Assembly (NCBI GenBank): GCA_019686135.1 | Contig: JADGHL010000032.1 | Coordinates: 1 to 44,425 of the forward strand | Direction: 5' to 3' | DNA: 44,425 nt | Origin: Myxococcaceae bacterium | Lineage (GTDB): Bacteria; Myxococcota; Myxococcia; Myxococcales; Myxococcaceae | Part shown: piece after piece, positions 8,035-16,857 of the stretch | Layout: the number at the start of each line of letters is the position of its first letter | Numbering within the stretch: the first letter of the stretch is position 1 | Translations under genes and position numbers: made by a program | Notes under the pieces: generated by a model | The model's database searches: none | What the model was told of the DNA's origin: nothing | What the model saw: only the letters and a program-made list of their open reading frames with translations

Positions 8035-8053
8035 TGATTTGACTGTCGAATCA
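8035..8053. promoter_or_regulatory. 19-bp operator-like palindrome upstream of the acyl-CoA dehydrogenase
   Basis: TGATTTGACTGTCGAATCA has 9-base arms around a central T with a single mismatched pair. It is an A/T-rich island in GC-rich surroundings and overlaps the -35 hexamer at 8039-8044, as expected for a repressor site. TetR-family regulators often control acyl-CoA dehydrogenase genes, but the cognate regulator is not visible in this window. Confidence 0.5.
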
Positions 8054-8067
8054 GCGAGGCATTACAT
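8039..8067 (+). promoter_or_regulatory. promoter of the acyl-CoA dehydrogenase gene
   Basis: TTGACT (5 of 6) at 8039-8044, 17-base spacer, TTACAT at 8062-8067 (3 of 6). It lies 30 bases upstream of the ATG, with GAAGGAG ribosome site in between, so the leader would be short. The rest of the 142-base gap after the ABC-F gene shows no further feature. Confidence 0.45.
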
Positions 8068-8096
8068 CCAGGGCACGTTCGAAGGAGCACGAGCCC

Positions 8097-9935
8097 ATGT
8101 CCGCAGGCATCAACCGTTACAAGACCGATCTCCGAGATATGCAGTTCACCCTCTTCGAGCAGTTCAAGCTCGGAGAGCTCCTGGGCCAAGCGCCCTTCGA
8201 GGCGTGGGGCCGGGACGAGACGATGGCGGTGCTCGCCGAGACCTACCGCTTCGCGCGGGAGGTGACCGGGCCGCTGAATGCATCCGGTGATCGGGAGGGC
8301 TGCCGCCTGGTCGACGGCGAGGTGAAGACGCCGAAGGGCTACAAGGACGCCTGGGCGAAGCTGAACGAGGCCGGCTTCAAGACCATCTCATTGTCCCCCG
8401 AGCACGGCGGCCAGGGCGCCCCGGCGATGATCCAGGCGCTCGTCGAGGAGATGCTCTCCGGCTCCAACACCGCCTTCAACATGTACGCGGGGCTGTCCTA
8501 TGGGGCCGCGGAGCTGATCTCCGCCTGCGGCACCCGCGAGCAGTTCAACCGCTACTGCCCCAACATGTTCCAGGGCAAGTGGGGCGGCACGATGTGCCTC
8601 ACCGAGCCGCACGCGGGCTCAGACGTGGGCGCGGCGAAGTCCACCGCGAGGAAGAACCCGGACGGGACCTATTCGATCAAGGGCACCAAGATCTTCATCT
8701 CCGGCGGGGACCACGACCTCACCGAGAACATCATCCACCTGGTGCTCGCGCGCATCGAGGGCGCGCCGCCGGGGACCAAGGGGCTCTCGCTCTTCATCGT
8801 CCCCAAGATCCGCGTGAACCCCGACGGCACGCTCGGGCAGCGAAATGACGTCAGCGTCGCGGCGATCGAGCACAAGCTCGGGATCAACGGTTCGGCGACC
8901 TGTCAGCTCAACTTCGGCGAGAACGACGGCTGCATCGGCGAGCTCGTCGGCGGCGCCGAGCACCAGGGCATGTCGCAGATGTTCCGGATGATGAACGGCG
9001 CCCGCATCGCCGTGGGCGTGCAGGGCCTGGCGGTGGCCTCCAGCGCCTACCTCAACGCGCTGGAGTACGCGAAGGAGCGCAAGCAGGGCGCCCACTGGAA
9101 GCAGTGGAAGGACCCGACCGCGCCGAGGGTGGCGATCATCGAGCACGGCGACATCCGGCGGATGCTGCTGGACATGAAGGCGCACGTGGAGGGCATCCGC
9201 GCGCTGATCCTCAAGCTGACGTACCACGTGGACGCGGCCCGGCAGGTGGGCGGCAGCGACGACGAGAAGGCCGCGTACCACAAGGGTCAGGTGGAGCTGC
9301 TCACCCCGCTGGTGAAGGCGTTCTCCTCCGACCAGGCGTTCCGCGTCTGCGAGCTGGCGATCCAGACGTACGGCGGCGCGGGCTACCTCAAGGACTGGCC
9401 GGTGGAGCAGTACCTGCGCGACTCGAAGATCTTCTCCATCTACGAGGGCACCAATCACATCCAGGCGATGGATCTGGTGGGCCGGAAGATGGGCCAGGCC
9501 GGCGGCGCGCACTTCCAGGCGTTCATGGCGGACGTGGCGGGCTTCGTGGAGGCGCACCGCGCGCACCCGGTGTTCGGCGCGGACGTTGAGCGGCTGGCGG
9601 CGGCGCAGGAGGCGGTGATGGCCAGCGCGATGAACCTCTTCGGCTGGTCGCAGTCGGACAAGCTCCACCTGATCCCGCTCGTGGCCAACCGCTTCCTGGA
9701 GATGATGTCGGTGCTGGCGGTGGGTTGGCTGCTTTTGGACGCGGGGGTGATCGCCCACAAGGCGCAGCAGGAGGTCTCCGCCACCCATCCGGACCACGCG
9801 TTCTACGAGGGCAAGCAGGCCTCGGCGAAGTTCTTCGCGCGCACGGTGCTCCCCACCGTCGAACACCATGCAAAGGTGATGGCGCTCGAGGACGACACGC
9901 CGATGACGCTGTCCGAGGCCGCCTTCGGCCAGTAG
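8097..9935 (+). CDS. acyl-CoA dehydrogenase (long form, DmdC-like)
   Basis: A 612-residue flavoprotein of the long acyl-CoA dehydrogenase class, which carries an extra C-terminal domain of about 130 residues and includes 3-methylmercaptopropionyl-CoA dehydrogenase (DmdC). FAD/substrate motif MCLTEPHAGSDVGAAKS is at 166-182, IKGTKIFISGGDHDL at 194-208, and the catalytic base lies in IYEGTNHIQAMDL (E450), as in DmdC-type enzymes. It oxidises an acyl-CoA to the 2-enoyl-CoA, passing electrons to electron-transfer flavoprotein. The actual acyl chain cannot be read from sequence. The start ATG has GAAGGAG about 9 bases upstream. It appears to be expressed on its own, from a promoter overlapped by a palindrome. 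The MaoC hydratase pair upstream could act on its enoyl product, but this is speculative. Confidence 0.95.
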   Translation: MSAGINRYKTDLRDMQFTLFEQFKLGELLGQAPFEAWGRDETMAVLAETYRFAREVTGPLNASGDREGCRLVDGEVKTPKGYKDAWAKLNEAGFKTISLSPEHGGQGAPAMIQALVEEMLSGSNTAFNMYAGLSYGAAELISACGTREQFNRYCPNMFQGKWGGTMCLTEPHAGSDVGAAKSTARKNPDGTYSIKGTKIFISGGDHDLTENIIHLVLARIEGAPPGTKGLSLFIVPKIRVNPDGTLGQRNDVSVAAIEHKLGINGSATCQLNFGENDGCIGELVGGAEHQGMSQMFRMMNGARIAVGVQGLAVASSAYLNALEYAKERKQGAHWKQWKDPTAPRVAIIEHGDIRRMLLDMKAHVEGIRALILKLTYHVDAARQVGGSDDEKAAYHKGQVELLTPLVKAFSSDQAFRVCELAIQTYGGAGYLKDWPVEQYLRDSKIFSIYEGTNHIQAMDLVGRKMGQAGGAHFQAFMADVAGFVEAHRAHPVFGADVERLAAAQEAVMASAMNLFGWSQSDKLHLIPLVANRFLEMMSVLAVGWLLLDAGVIAHKAQQEVSATHPDHAFYEGKQASAKFFARTVLPTVEHHAKVMALEDDTPMTLSEAAFGQ

Positions 9936-9946
9936 AACGCGGCCCC

Positions 9947-10378
9947 ATGACCCACACGTTGAGGACGATCGGCCTCGCTGCTTTCGCGGCGCTCACCTTC
10001 GCCGGCTGCAAGAAGAGCGGACCCACCGGCGCCTGGGTGCTCGACAAGGCGGAGATGAAAGCGGCGGTGAACCGCGACATCGAGAAGCTGCCGAAGGAGC
10101 GCCAACAGATGGCGAAGGCGATGGCCGGAGTCCTCGACGTGCTCGAGGTCCGCCTCGAGCTTCAGGACGGCGGCAAGGCGAAGATGTTCTCGAAGATGCC
10201 CAGCCTCGGCGGCGGCGATCCGAAGATCGGGGAGAAGGAGGGCTCCTGGCGGCAGGAGGGGAACCGGATCATCGTCTCCGCCGCGGACGAGAAGGACGTC
10301 ACCTGCGACCTCGACGGCGCCCGGCTCACCTGCACCGACGGAAAGAGCCCGACGTCGCTGGTGTTCCGCAGGGACTGA
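9947..10378 (+). CDS. small predicted lipoprotein
   Basis: A 143-residue protein with a lipoprotein signal (MTHTLRTIGLAAFAALTFAGC, C21). The mature part is basic and Lys-rich followed by a beta-rich stretch (VRLELQDGGKAKMF, GSWRQEGNRIIVSA, VTCDLDGARLTCTDG), reminiscent of small secreted proteins with a lipocalin-like or beta-sandwich fold in which a value is compared against a threshold-type repeat; I do not recognise a named family. It starts 11 bases after the acyl-CoA dehydrogenase stop, so it may be cotranscribed, and it ends 4 bases from the convergent exbD. Function unknown. Confidence 0.75.
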   Translation: MTHTLRTIGLAAFAALTFAGCKKSGPTGAWVLDKAEMKAAVNRDIEKLPKERQQMAKAMAGVLDVLEVRLELQDGGKAKMFSKMPSLGGGDPKIGEKEGSWRQEGNRIIVSAADEKDVTCDLDGARLTCTDGKSPTSLVFRRD

Positions 10379-10382
10379 GCCG

Positions 10383-10847
10383 CTACGGCGTCTCCGCGCG
10401 AACGCCGATCGCGAGCTGGCCGAGCCCCGCCTTCTTCGCCAGCTCCATCACCTCCACCACCTTGCCGTGGGGCACGCCCTGATCGGCCTGGACGATCACC
10501 AGCGTCTCGGCGTTGTCGGTCTTCGCCTTCTCGAACGCCTGCTTCAGCTCGTCCATGCTGACCACGTTGCCGGAGAGGACCACCCGGCCGTCCTCCAGGA
10601 TCGCCACCGGGAGATCGGTCCGCGAGGCCATCACGTCCGCCGCGTTGCCTTTGGGCAGGTTCACCTTGATTCCGGATCGCGTGCTGCCCGTGGTGTCCGC
10701 GCGGCGGACGATCACCGTGCTGGTCACCATGAAGATGATGAGCAGCACGAGGAAGATGTCGGTGAGCGGGGTGATGTTGATGTCGGCGAACACGCCCTCC
10801 TCGAGGGAGTCGTCGCCGCCCGTGCCCGGGACCTTGCCCATTGCCAT
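10383..10847 (-). CDS. exbD: ExbD/TolR-type proton-channel subunit
   Basis: A 154-residue protein with a short cytoplasmic N-terminus, one membrane helix (about 26-48) and a periplasmic domain. ADINITPLTDIFLVLLIIFM holds the conserved membrane Asp (D30) that carries protons in ExbD/TolR. With the adjacent ExbB homologue it forms a proton-motive-force motor that energises an envelope process such as TonB-dependent import, Tol or gliding-type transport. No tonB, tolA or receptor gene is adjacent, so the driven process is unknown. It starts 3 bases after the exbB stop. Confidence 0.92.
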   Translation of the reverse strand: MAMGKVPGTGGDDSLEEGVFADINITPLTDIFLVLLIIFMVTSTVIVRRADTTGSTRSGIKVNLPKGNAADVMASRTDLPVAILEDGRVVLSGNVVSMDELKQAFEKAKTDNAETLVIVQADQGVPHGKVVEVMELAKKAGLGQLAIGVRAETP

Positions 10848-10850
10848 CGG

Positions 10851-11564
10851 TCAGCTCGCTCCGGAGGTGGTGGCGGCCAGCGGGGTGGGCGCGGAGGCGC
10901 TGCCCTCGTTGGTGGTCGCCGGCGCGGCGGGGCGTTCGCGCAGAAGCTCCACGAACTCCTCGGCCAGAAGCTTCAGCTCCACCGCCACGCGCGCCAGCCG
11001 TGACTGGAAGTAGTTGTAGAGGACCACCGCCTCGACCGCGACCAGGATGCCCGCGGCGGTGGTGATGAGCGCCTCGGAGATCCCGGTCATCACCGCGGCG
11101 GTGCCGCCGGTACCGCCGGCGCCCACGTCTAGGCCGAGGTCCCGGAAGGACCGCATGATCCCCGCCACCGTGCCGAACAGGCCGACGAACGGGGCGGTGG
11201 CGCCGATGGTGCCGAGGATCCACAGGTTGCGCCGCAGCTTCAGGGCCACCTGGGTGCGTTCGCGCTCCACCGCGGCCTCCACGCCGTCTCCGCCGCGGTT
11301 GCGTTCGAAGCGTTCGAAGCCGGCGATGAAGATGTCGGCCGCCAGCGCATCCGACCGTTCGGCCGCGGTGCGCGCCGCTGCCACATCCCCGCGCAAAAGG
11401 TTCTTCCCCACGGCCTCGCCGAGCATGCGCGCCTGGTCGCTGACGCCCCACAGCGCGATCAGCCGTTCGATCGCCACCCCCAGGGCGACCACCGAGCAGG
11501 CCACGATGATGGCCATCGTGAAGCCGCCGAGCTTCAGATAGTGGATGAGATCGCCGACGTTCAT
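10851..11564 (-). CDS. exbB: ExbB/TolQ/MotA-type proton-channel subunit
   Basis: A 237-residue protein with three membrane helices: one near the N-terminus (FTMAIIVACSVVALGVAIER) and two after the cytoplasmic loop (LGTIGATAPFVGLFGTVAGI and ALITTAAGILVAVEAVVLYN), the MotA/TolQ/ExbB fold in which the conserved Thr and Gly residues line the proton path. The C-terminal 30 residues are Ala/Thr/Pro-rich. ATG 11564 (MNVGDLIHYL) is preferred; a GTG at 11576 is possible and adds four residues. It is the first gene of an exbB-exbD pair and is divergent from the lipoprotein at 11638. Confidence 0.92.
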   Translation of the reverse strand: MNVGDLIHYLKLGGFTMAIIVACSVVALGVAIERLIALWGVSDQARMLGEAVGKNLLRGDVAAARTAAERSDALAADIFIAGFERFERNRGGDGVEAAVERERTQVALKLRRNLWILGTIGATAPFVGLFGTVAGIMRSFRDLGLDVGAGGTGGTAAVMTGISEALITTAAGILVAVEAVVLYNYFQSRLARVAVELKLLAEEFVELLRERPAAPATTNEGSASAPTPLAATTSGAS

Positions 11565-11637
11565 CGCGGGCCACACTATGCGTCACCCTCAGAGCGCGCC
11601 AATGGATCTGCGAGCCGTCTGGTAGATAGCCAGCCCG

Positions 11638-12519
11638 ATGAGCATTCTCGCCTGGCGAGCGCGCCCCTTCGTGTTCCTCGCCGCCGGCGCCCTGGCCGCC
11701 GTGCTGTCCGGTTGTCCACCCAGACGCATCGACTTCGGCCCGCGCGGCCGGATCGACGACCCCGAGGCGCTGCTCGAGCTCGTCGCCGAGACCGAAGCGA
11801 CGGTCATTACCCTCGACGGTGAGGCGAAGGTGCACGTCGACGCGCCGGGCGGGAAGGGCGCGTTCTCCATGTTCATGGCGCTGGTGCGCCCCACGTACGT
11901 CCACCTCGAGCCTCTGGACTTCTTCGGCCGCCCGCAGGGCGTGCTGGTGATCAACGAAGACCACTTCGGGCTGTACCAGGCGCAGGACAACCGCTTCTAC
12001 GAAGGCCCGGCCACCGCGGCGAACGTCGCGCGCTTTCTGCCGCTGGCGCTCCCGCCCGCAGAGCTGGTGCGCGTGATGCTGGGGGCGGTCCCGCGGATCC
12101 CGCACGAGCGCGCCGAGCTCGTCCCCGACGAGCGCTGCGCCTGCTACGTGCTCACGCTGCACCACGGCGCCGTCACCCAGCGCCTCGAGGTGCACCCCAG
12201 CCGGTACCGGGTGCTGAAGAGCGAAGTGACCGGAATGCCCGCGTACGATCTCGAGCTCGGGGACCTCGACACGATCCAGGGCATCAGCTTCCCCAGGCGG
12301 ATCACCCTCCGCGCGCCGGCGGCGCAGGTGGAGGTGTCGCTCAGGTACGCGGACGTCACGCTGAACAAGGCGCCGGATCTGACGATGTTCGACACCTCTG
12401 CGCCCGAGGGCGCGGAGATCGTCCCGCTGGATGCGCAGGGGCGCACCGTCTCGCCCGCGACGCCGGCCCCGGCCGGTCCGCCGCTTATGCCGGATGCCCC
12501 GAACCCGGCGTCGCCCTGA
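11638..12519 (+). CDS. predicted outer-membrane lipoprotein, DUF4292/LolB-like
   Basis: A 293-residue protein with a clear lipoprotein signal (FVFLAAGALAAVLSGC, C26). The mature domain starts with an amphipathic helix (DPEALLELVAETEATVITLD) and continues as an antiparallel beta sheet (GEAKVHVDAPGGKGAFSMFM, PTYVHLEPLDFFGRPQGVLV), the pattern of the LolA/LolB lipoprotein-carrier fold and of DUF4292 proteins. It ends in a Pro/Ala-rich tail. A role in handling lipids or lipoproteins in the envelope is plausible by fold only. Divergent from exbB, tail to tail with the oxidoreductase gene (8-base gap). Confidence 0.75.
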   Translation: MSILAWRARPFVFLAAGALAAVLSGCPPRRIDFGPRGRIDDPEALLELVAETEATVITLDGEAKVHVDAPGGKGAFSMFMALVRPTYVHLEPLDFFGRPQGVLVINEDHFGLYQAQDNRFYEGPATAANVARFLPLALPPAELVRVMLGAVPRIPHERAELVPDERCACYVLTLHHGAVTQRLEVHPSRYRVLKSEVTGMPAYDLELGDLDTIQGISFPRRITLRAPAAQVEVSLRYADVTLNKAPDLTMFDTSAPEGAEIVPLDAQGRTVSPATPAPAGPPLMPDAPNPASP

Positions 12520-12527
12520 CGCCCTCT

Positions 12528-13904
12528 TCACGCACCCGGCGCGTGGTGCTCGGGACCGGCCGGCGGGGCAGGGTGGGCGATCTGAGAGATCACCGGGTGC
12601 TCGGCGCGCGCCAGGCGCACCGCGAGGTGCTTGCCGAGCGCGATGAGCGACAACGCCGGCGGCAGGCCCCACGGTTCGGGGATCACCGACGCGTCGCAGA
12701 TGTAGAGGTTCTTAAGCTCGGTCTGCAGGTCCGCGTCGACCACCCGGCCGATCGGCGCGGTGCCGCCGGGGTGGGCGGCGAAGGTCCACGAGTGGAAGAT
12801 CTTCCTCGCGCCGGCGTGCGCGAGGATCGCCTTCGCCCGGTCCGTGCCCTCGGCGAGCCTTTGGCGATCCGCTTCGGAGAGCGGCTTGCGCACGGTGCCG
12901 TTGCGGTTGACACGGCCCTTGAGCTCGTCGCGGATCTTCACCAGCACCATCCCGGTGTGGGGCCACGCCGCGAGGCGATCCACGCGGCCCACCTCGCCGG
13001 CGACCAGCGCATACAGCCACGGCGGCAGCGAGAGATCGGCGAGCAGGTAGCCATCGTCCGGGAAGAGGGCGCCCGCCGTCATGGGCAGCTCCTGGCCATG
13101 CGAGGGTCCGGGGAGCGTGCCGGCGACGGCCACCAGCGGATCGCAGAATAACGTCCGCCCCGCCCGGCGCAGCCCGCTGGCCTGGAGGATCACCGGCGTG
13201 CCCAGGCCTCCGGCGGCGAGGACGATCTTCCGCGCGTACACGGCGCGCGCCCGTCCGCGATAGATGACCTCCACGCTCCGCGCCGTGTGGCGCTTCTTGA
13301 AGACGCGCCGCACCCGCGCGTGGGTGATGAGCGTCGCCCCGCGCGCCACCGCTTCGCTGACGAACACGCGCGCGGTCCACTTCGCGTCATAGGTTGGCGC
13401 GCCATAGGTCCCCATCAGCCGTCCGCCCAGGCGGCTTTGGTTGAGGAACTTCGGCAGCGGCCGCCAGTCGAAGCCCAGGTCGGCCGCGCTCTGCAGGATC
13501 CGCCGCGCGGCCGGGCCGAGCTGAGACGGCGGCAGCGGCGCCACATTGAGCTCGCGCTGGGCTTCTGCCGCGTGCTCGCGCAGATCGATCCCGTAGCGAT
13601 CGAACAGCTCGAAGGGCGGATCCCACGCGGTGCCCCACGAGTAGATGCTGCCGCCGCCCACGGTGATCGCCCGGAGGATCGCCAGCGCCCGTTCGGCGAG
13701 GACGAGGCCGCGGCCCGGCATCCACAGCTCGCGCAGCGCCTGCGCCATCGATCCGGTGATCTTCTGCATCCCGCCGCGCTCGAGGATGAGCACGTTCCAG
13801 CCGCGGCGGGCGAGCTCGCGGGCCACCGTGGCGCCGCCGGGGCCGGTGCCCACCACCACGGCGTCGAAGGTCTGGGACAGATCCGGAAGCGGAGCGCGGC
13901 GCAT
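12528..13904 (-). CDS. GMC-type FAD-dependent oxidoreductase
   Basis: A 458-residue flavoprotein. The N-terminus has the FAD dinucleotide site VVVGTGPGGATVARELARRG (GxGxxG) with ILERGG as the second strand, GGGSIYSWG as the substrate/FAD loop, and IVLAAGGLGTPVILQASGL as the GMC ATG-like loop. The C-terminal domain has SWTFAAHPGGTAPIGRVVDA and LYICDASVIPEPWGLPPALS, matching the GMC C-terminal region, where the His of AAHPGG is near the usual catalytic His. It probably oxidises an alcohol (sterol, glucose or choline-like substrate; unknown). The start was taken at the ATG just before the FAD domain; one at 13934 is in frame and neither has a convincing ribosome site. Confidence 0.85.
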   Translation of the reverse strand: MRRAPLPDLSQTFDAVVVGTGPGGATVARELARRGWNVLILERGGMQKITGSMAQALRELWMPGRGLVLAERALAILRAITVGGGSIYSWGTAWDPPFELFDRYGIDLREHAAEAQRELNVAPLPPSQLGPAARRILQSAADLGFDWRPLPKFLNQSRLGGRLMGTYGAPTYDAKWTARVFVSEAVARGATLITHARVRRVFKKRHTARSVEVIYRGRARAVYARKIVLAAGGLGTPVILQASGLRRAGRTLFCDPLVAVAGTLPGPSHGQELPMTAGALFPDDGYLLADLSLPPWLYALVAGEVGRVDRLAAWPHTGMVLVKIRDELKGRVNRNGTVRKPLSEADRQRLAEGTDRAKAILAHAGARKIFHSWTFAAHPGGTAPIGRVVDADLQTELKNLYICDASVIPEPWGLPPALSLIALGKHLAVRLARAEHPVISQIAHPAPPAGPEHHAPGA

Positions 13905-13948
13905 GCCGCAAACGTTCGTCCGCACCCGCGGCATTGCCAGCGGCGATA

Positions 13949-13967
13949 GGGACGACGTCTTCGTCCC
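13949..13967. promoter_or_regulatory. 7-bp stem-loop between divergent genes
   Basis: GGGACGA-CGTCT-TCGTCCC is a perfect 7-bp inverted repeat with a 5-base loop, 45 bases upstream of the oxidoreductase start. It lies in the 215-base divergent gap 13905-14119, where I see no clear promoter. It could be an operator or a leader hairpin. Confidence 0.3.
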
Positions 13968-14119
13968 AGGGCTCGTTCTGCGGGCGGGGTTGCCGCCGCG
14001 ACCGCGCGGACCGTTTGCAGCCATCCCGGGTGGCCGCCCGGCCGTCCCCCCGCCGCGCGTCCGTGGCCTGGTGGTGTCCCCGGCTTTGTGCCCCGCCGCC
14101 GCAAAGGTAGGGTGACCCC

Positions 14120-15868
14120 GTGGTGCGTCCTCTGGCGTTCGTCCTCACCGCGTGCGTGGTCGCCGCGTCAGGCTGCACGTGCGCGGAGAAGACCGCGCCG
14201 CAGACGCCGACGATCCAGGGGCCGTCGCAGGACTGGCTCGACGGAGCGCTGCCGCCGTCCGTGATGGAGGGGACGCCGAAGCAGGGCGGGACGCTCACCA
14301 TCCGGCTGCAGGCCGAACCGAAGATGCTCAACCGTTTGCACGACGCGGGGCAGGACGCGTGGGCGGTGCGGACGATCGTGGGCCCGGTGGTGGAGACCCT
14401 CTGCGAGCTCGACCGGGACACCGCGCCCCGGTACCGCCTCAAGCCAGTGCTCGCCGAGCGCTGGGAGATCTCCGCGGATCGTCGCACCACCACCTTCCAC
14501 CTCCGCCACGGCGTCACCTTCCACGACGGCCAACCGTTCAGCGCGAAGGACGTCAAGGCCGTGCTGGATGCGATCCGCGATCCGAAGCAACCCACCACAC
14601 GGATGCGAGGCCTGCTCGCCGAGCTCGACGGCTACGAAACGCCGGACCCGTGGACGGTGGTGGTCCACTGGAAGCGGCCCGACTTTCTGGCCACGCGGCA
14701 GCTGGCGACGGTCATCCCGATCTTTCCCGCGAGCGCGCTGGAGGGCGACTTGGACACGCTGGCGATCAACCGCGCGCCGGTGGGCACGGGGCCGTTCCGG
14801 TTCGACAAGTGGGAGTCCGGCCGCGCGATCGAACTGGTGCGCAACGAGACCTACTGGGGAAAGAAGGCGCACGTCGATCGGATCGTCTTCCGCATCGTCA
14901 AGGACGGCACCGTGGCCACCCAGATGTTCGAGCGCGGCGCCTTCGATCTGATGACGGCGATCCCGCCGCACGTGTGGCGCGGGCTGGAGGCGGTGAAGGC
15001 GGAGAACGCCTGGGCGTGGCGGGACTACCACCGGATCCGCTTCCCCGAGAACGCCTACAACTGGATCGGCTTCAACCAGGCGCGGCCGCCCTTCGGGGAC
15101 GTCCGCGTGCGCCGCGCGCTCGCGCAGCTCATCCCTTACGACGCAATCGAAGAGGGCATCTACCTCGGCCTCGAGCCCATCACGACCTGCCCGTTCTACG
15201 CCCTGGGCCCTGCGTGCGATCCTGGGCTGGAGGCGCCCGATTCGCCGCAGCGGCTCCGGTACGATCCTGAAGACGCGAAGGCCCTTCTGGACGCCGCCGG
15301 CTGGAAGGACACCGACGGCGACGGCGTGCGCGACCACGATGGCCGGCCGTTCGACCTCACGTTCCTCATCTACGCCTCGTCGGTGAACCTCGGGAAGCTG
15401 GCGCCGGTGCTGCAGGACGAGTGGCGCAAGGCGGGCATCCGGCTGCACGTGGAGAAGGTGGACTGGGCAGTTTTCACCGAACGGCTGCGGACGCACGCGT
15501 TCGACATGGTGTCGCTCGGGTGGTCCGCGCTGGACGCGGAGGACGACCTCTATTTCAACTTCCACTCGTCGCAGGTGAAGGACGGCACCAACTACGTCTC
15601 CTACGTCAACCCTGAGCTCGATCGGCTCCTGGAGGCCGTACGTGGCGAGCACGACGAACAGCGGCGCATCGCGCTCGAGCGGCAGATCCACCGCCTCGTC
15701 TACCGTGACCAGGTCTACCTGTTCCTCGGCCGCCGCAGCGCGCTGGACGCGGCGAAGAAGACGGTCCACGGGCTGCGCCCGGCGATCAACTGGTACCGCC
15801 TCGCCGATCTCTGGCTGGACGCGCCGGCGCCGCATGCGGAGGCGACCACCCGGGCCACGCCGGACTGA
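14120..15868 (+). CDS. oligopeptide/dipeptide ABC transporter, substrate-binding lipoprotein
   Basis: A 582-residue family 5 extracellular solute-binding protein. A lipoprotein signal (MVRPLAFVLTACVVAASGC) anchors it outside the inner membrane. The family core is evident: GGTLTIRLQAEPKMLNRL, VTFHDGQPFSAKDVKAVLDA, NRAPVGTGPFRFDKWESG and GFNQARPPFGDVRVRRAL. It carries a Ca-binding-like insert DTDGDGVRDHDG near residue 395, seen in some relatives. The GTG start (a second GTG follows) has AGGTAGGG upstream. It heads an importer operon with two permeases directly downstream and two ATPases after a two-gene interruption. The substrate is probably a short peptide, but nickel, sugars or other ligands occur in the family. 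Confidence 0.93.
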   Translation: MVRPLAFVLTACVVAASGCTCAEKTAPQTPTIQGPSQDWLDGALPPSVMEGTPKQGGTLTIRLQAEPKMLNRLHDAGQDAWAVRTIVGPVVETLCELDRDTAPRYRLKPVLAERWEISADRRTTTFHLRHGVTFHDGQPFSAKDVKAVLDAIRDPKQPTTRMRGLLAELDGYETPDPWTVVVHWKRPDFLATRQLATVIPIFPASALEGDLDTLAINRAPVGTGPFRFDKWESGRAIELVRNETYWGKKAHVDRIVFRIVKDGTVATQMFERGAFDLMTAIPPHVWRGLEAVKAENAWAWRDYHRIRFPENAYNWIGFNQARPPFGDVRVRRALAQLIPYDAIEEGIYLGLEPITTCPFYALGPACDPGLEAPDSPQRLRYDPEDAKALLDAAGWKDTDGDGVRDHDGRPFDLTFLIYASSVNLGKLAPVLQDEWRKAGIRLHVEKVDWAVFTERLRTHAFDMVSLGWSALDAEDDLYFNFHSSQVKDGTNYVSYVNPELDRLLEAVRGEHDEQRRIALERQIHRLVYRDQVYLFLGRRSALDAAKKTVHGLRPAINWYRLADLWLDAPAPHAEATTRATPD

Positions 15869-15870
15869 CC

Positions 15871-16857
15871 ATGGGCCGCTACGTCCTGCGCCGCGCGCTG
15901 TTGATGATCCCCACCTTCTTCGGGATCACCCTGCTCACCTTCGCGGTGGCGCAGCTGGCCCCCGGCGATCCGCTCCAGCTCTCGGCGGAAGCGCCCCGAG
16001 CGGGGCAGACGGCTGCGCTCGAGGCGCTGCGGCATCAGCGCGGGCTCGACCGGCCGCTGTGGGTCCAGTACGGGCGCTGGGTCGGACGGGTGCTTTCGCT
16101 CGACTTCGGGCGCTCACTGGAGGACGGACGTCCGGTGCTGGAGAAGGTGGGCGAGGCGCTCCCGCGGACGCTTCTGCTCACCACCCTGGCGCTGTTCCTC
16201 AGCTACCTCATCGCCGTTCCCCTGGGCGCCTGGGCGGCGGTCAGGCGGGACACCTTCGCCGAGCGCGCGGTGACGGTGGTGCTCTTCGTCCTGTACTCGA
16301 TGCCCTCCTTCTGGGTGGCCATAACGCTGTTGTTGGTGCTCTCCGGCGGCCGCGGGTGGGCGGTGTTTCCGCTCCAGGGGCTGACCTCGCCCGGCTTCGA
16401 CCAGCTCTCGCCCGCGGCGAAGGTGGCGGACCTTCTGTGGCATGTGGCGCTGCCCGTGGCGGTGCTCACCTATGGATCGCTGGCCGTGCTCTCCCGGTAC
16501 ATGCGCGGCGCGATGCTGGAGACGCTGCGCAGCGACTTCATCCGCACCGCCCGGGCGAAGGGGCTCGCCGAACGCTCGGTGGTGTTCCGGCACGCGCTGC
16601 GCAACTCGTTGATTCCGATCGTCACGCTGCTCGGGCTCACGCTGCCAGCGCTGGTGGGGGGCAGCGTGATCGTCGAACGCATCTTCGGGATCCCCGGAAT
16701 GGGCGAGCTCGCGTTCGAGTCGATCCTCAACCGCGACTACCCGGTGGTGATGGGCGTCACCACGCTCGTGGCGCTCTTTACCTTGGCGGCGACGCTCTTG
16801 TCGGACGTTCTGACCGCCGCGGTGGATCCGCGCATCGACCTGGAGCGCGCCGGATGA
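15871..16857 (+). CDS. ABC transporter permease, DppB/OppB family
   Basis: A 328-residue inner-membrane protein with six predicted helices. The N-terminus (YVLRRALLMIPTFFGITLLT and APGDP) is diagnostic of DppB/OppB, and the EAA loop (RTARAKGLAERSVVFRHALR) that docks the ATPase is present, as is GSVIVERIFGIPGMG. It starts two bases after the binding-protein stop. It forms the translocation pore with the next gene. Confidence 0.95.
   Translation: MGRYVLRRALLMIPTFFGITLLTFAVAQLAPGDPLQLSAEAPRAGQTAALEALRHQRGLDRPLWVQYGRWVGRVLSLDFGRSLEDGRPVLEKVGEALPRTLLLTTLALFLSYLIAVPLGAWAAVRRDTFAERAVTVVLFVLYSMPSFWVAITLLLVLSGGRGWAVFPLQGLTSPGFDQLSPAAKVADLLWHVALPVAVLTYGSLAVLSRYMRGAMLETLRSDFIRTARAKGLAERSVVFRHALRNSLIPIVTLLGLTLPALVGGSVIVERIFGIPGMGELAFESILNRDYPVVMGVTTLVALFTLAATLLSDVLTAAVDPRIDLERAG

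Noticed and set aside
14120-15868. DTDGDGVRDHDG insert as evidence of a thrombospondin/dockerin-type protein
   Set aside because: The surrounding protein is clearly a family 5 binding protein, and such Ca-binding-like loops occur within that family.
15642-16853. Plus-strand frame continuous with and upstream of the DppC/OppC-like gene
   Set aside because: The upstream part is an Arg/Ala-rich shadow of the binding protein and DppB-like genes; the true start is the ATG at 16854 in an ATGA overlap.
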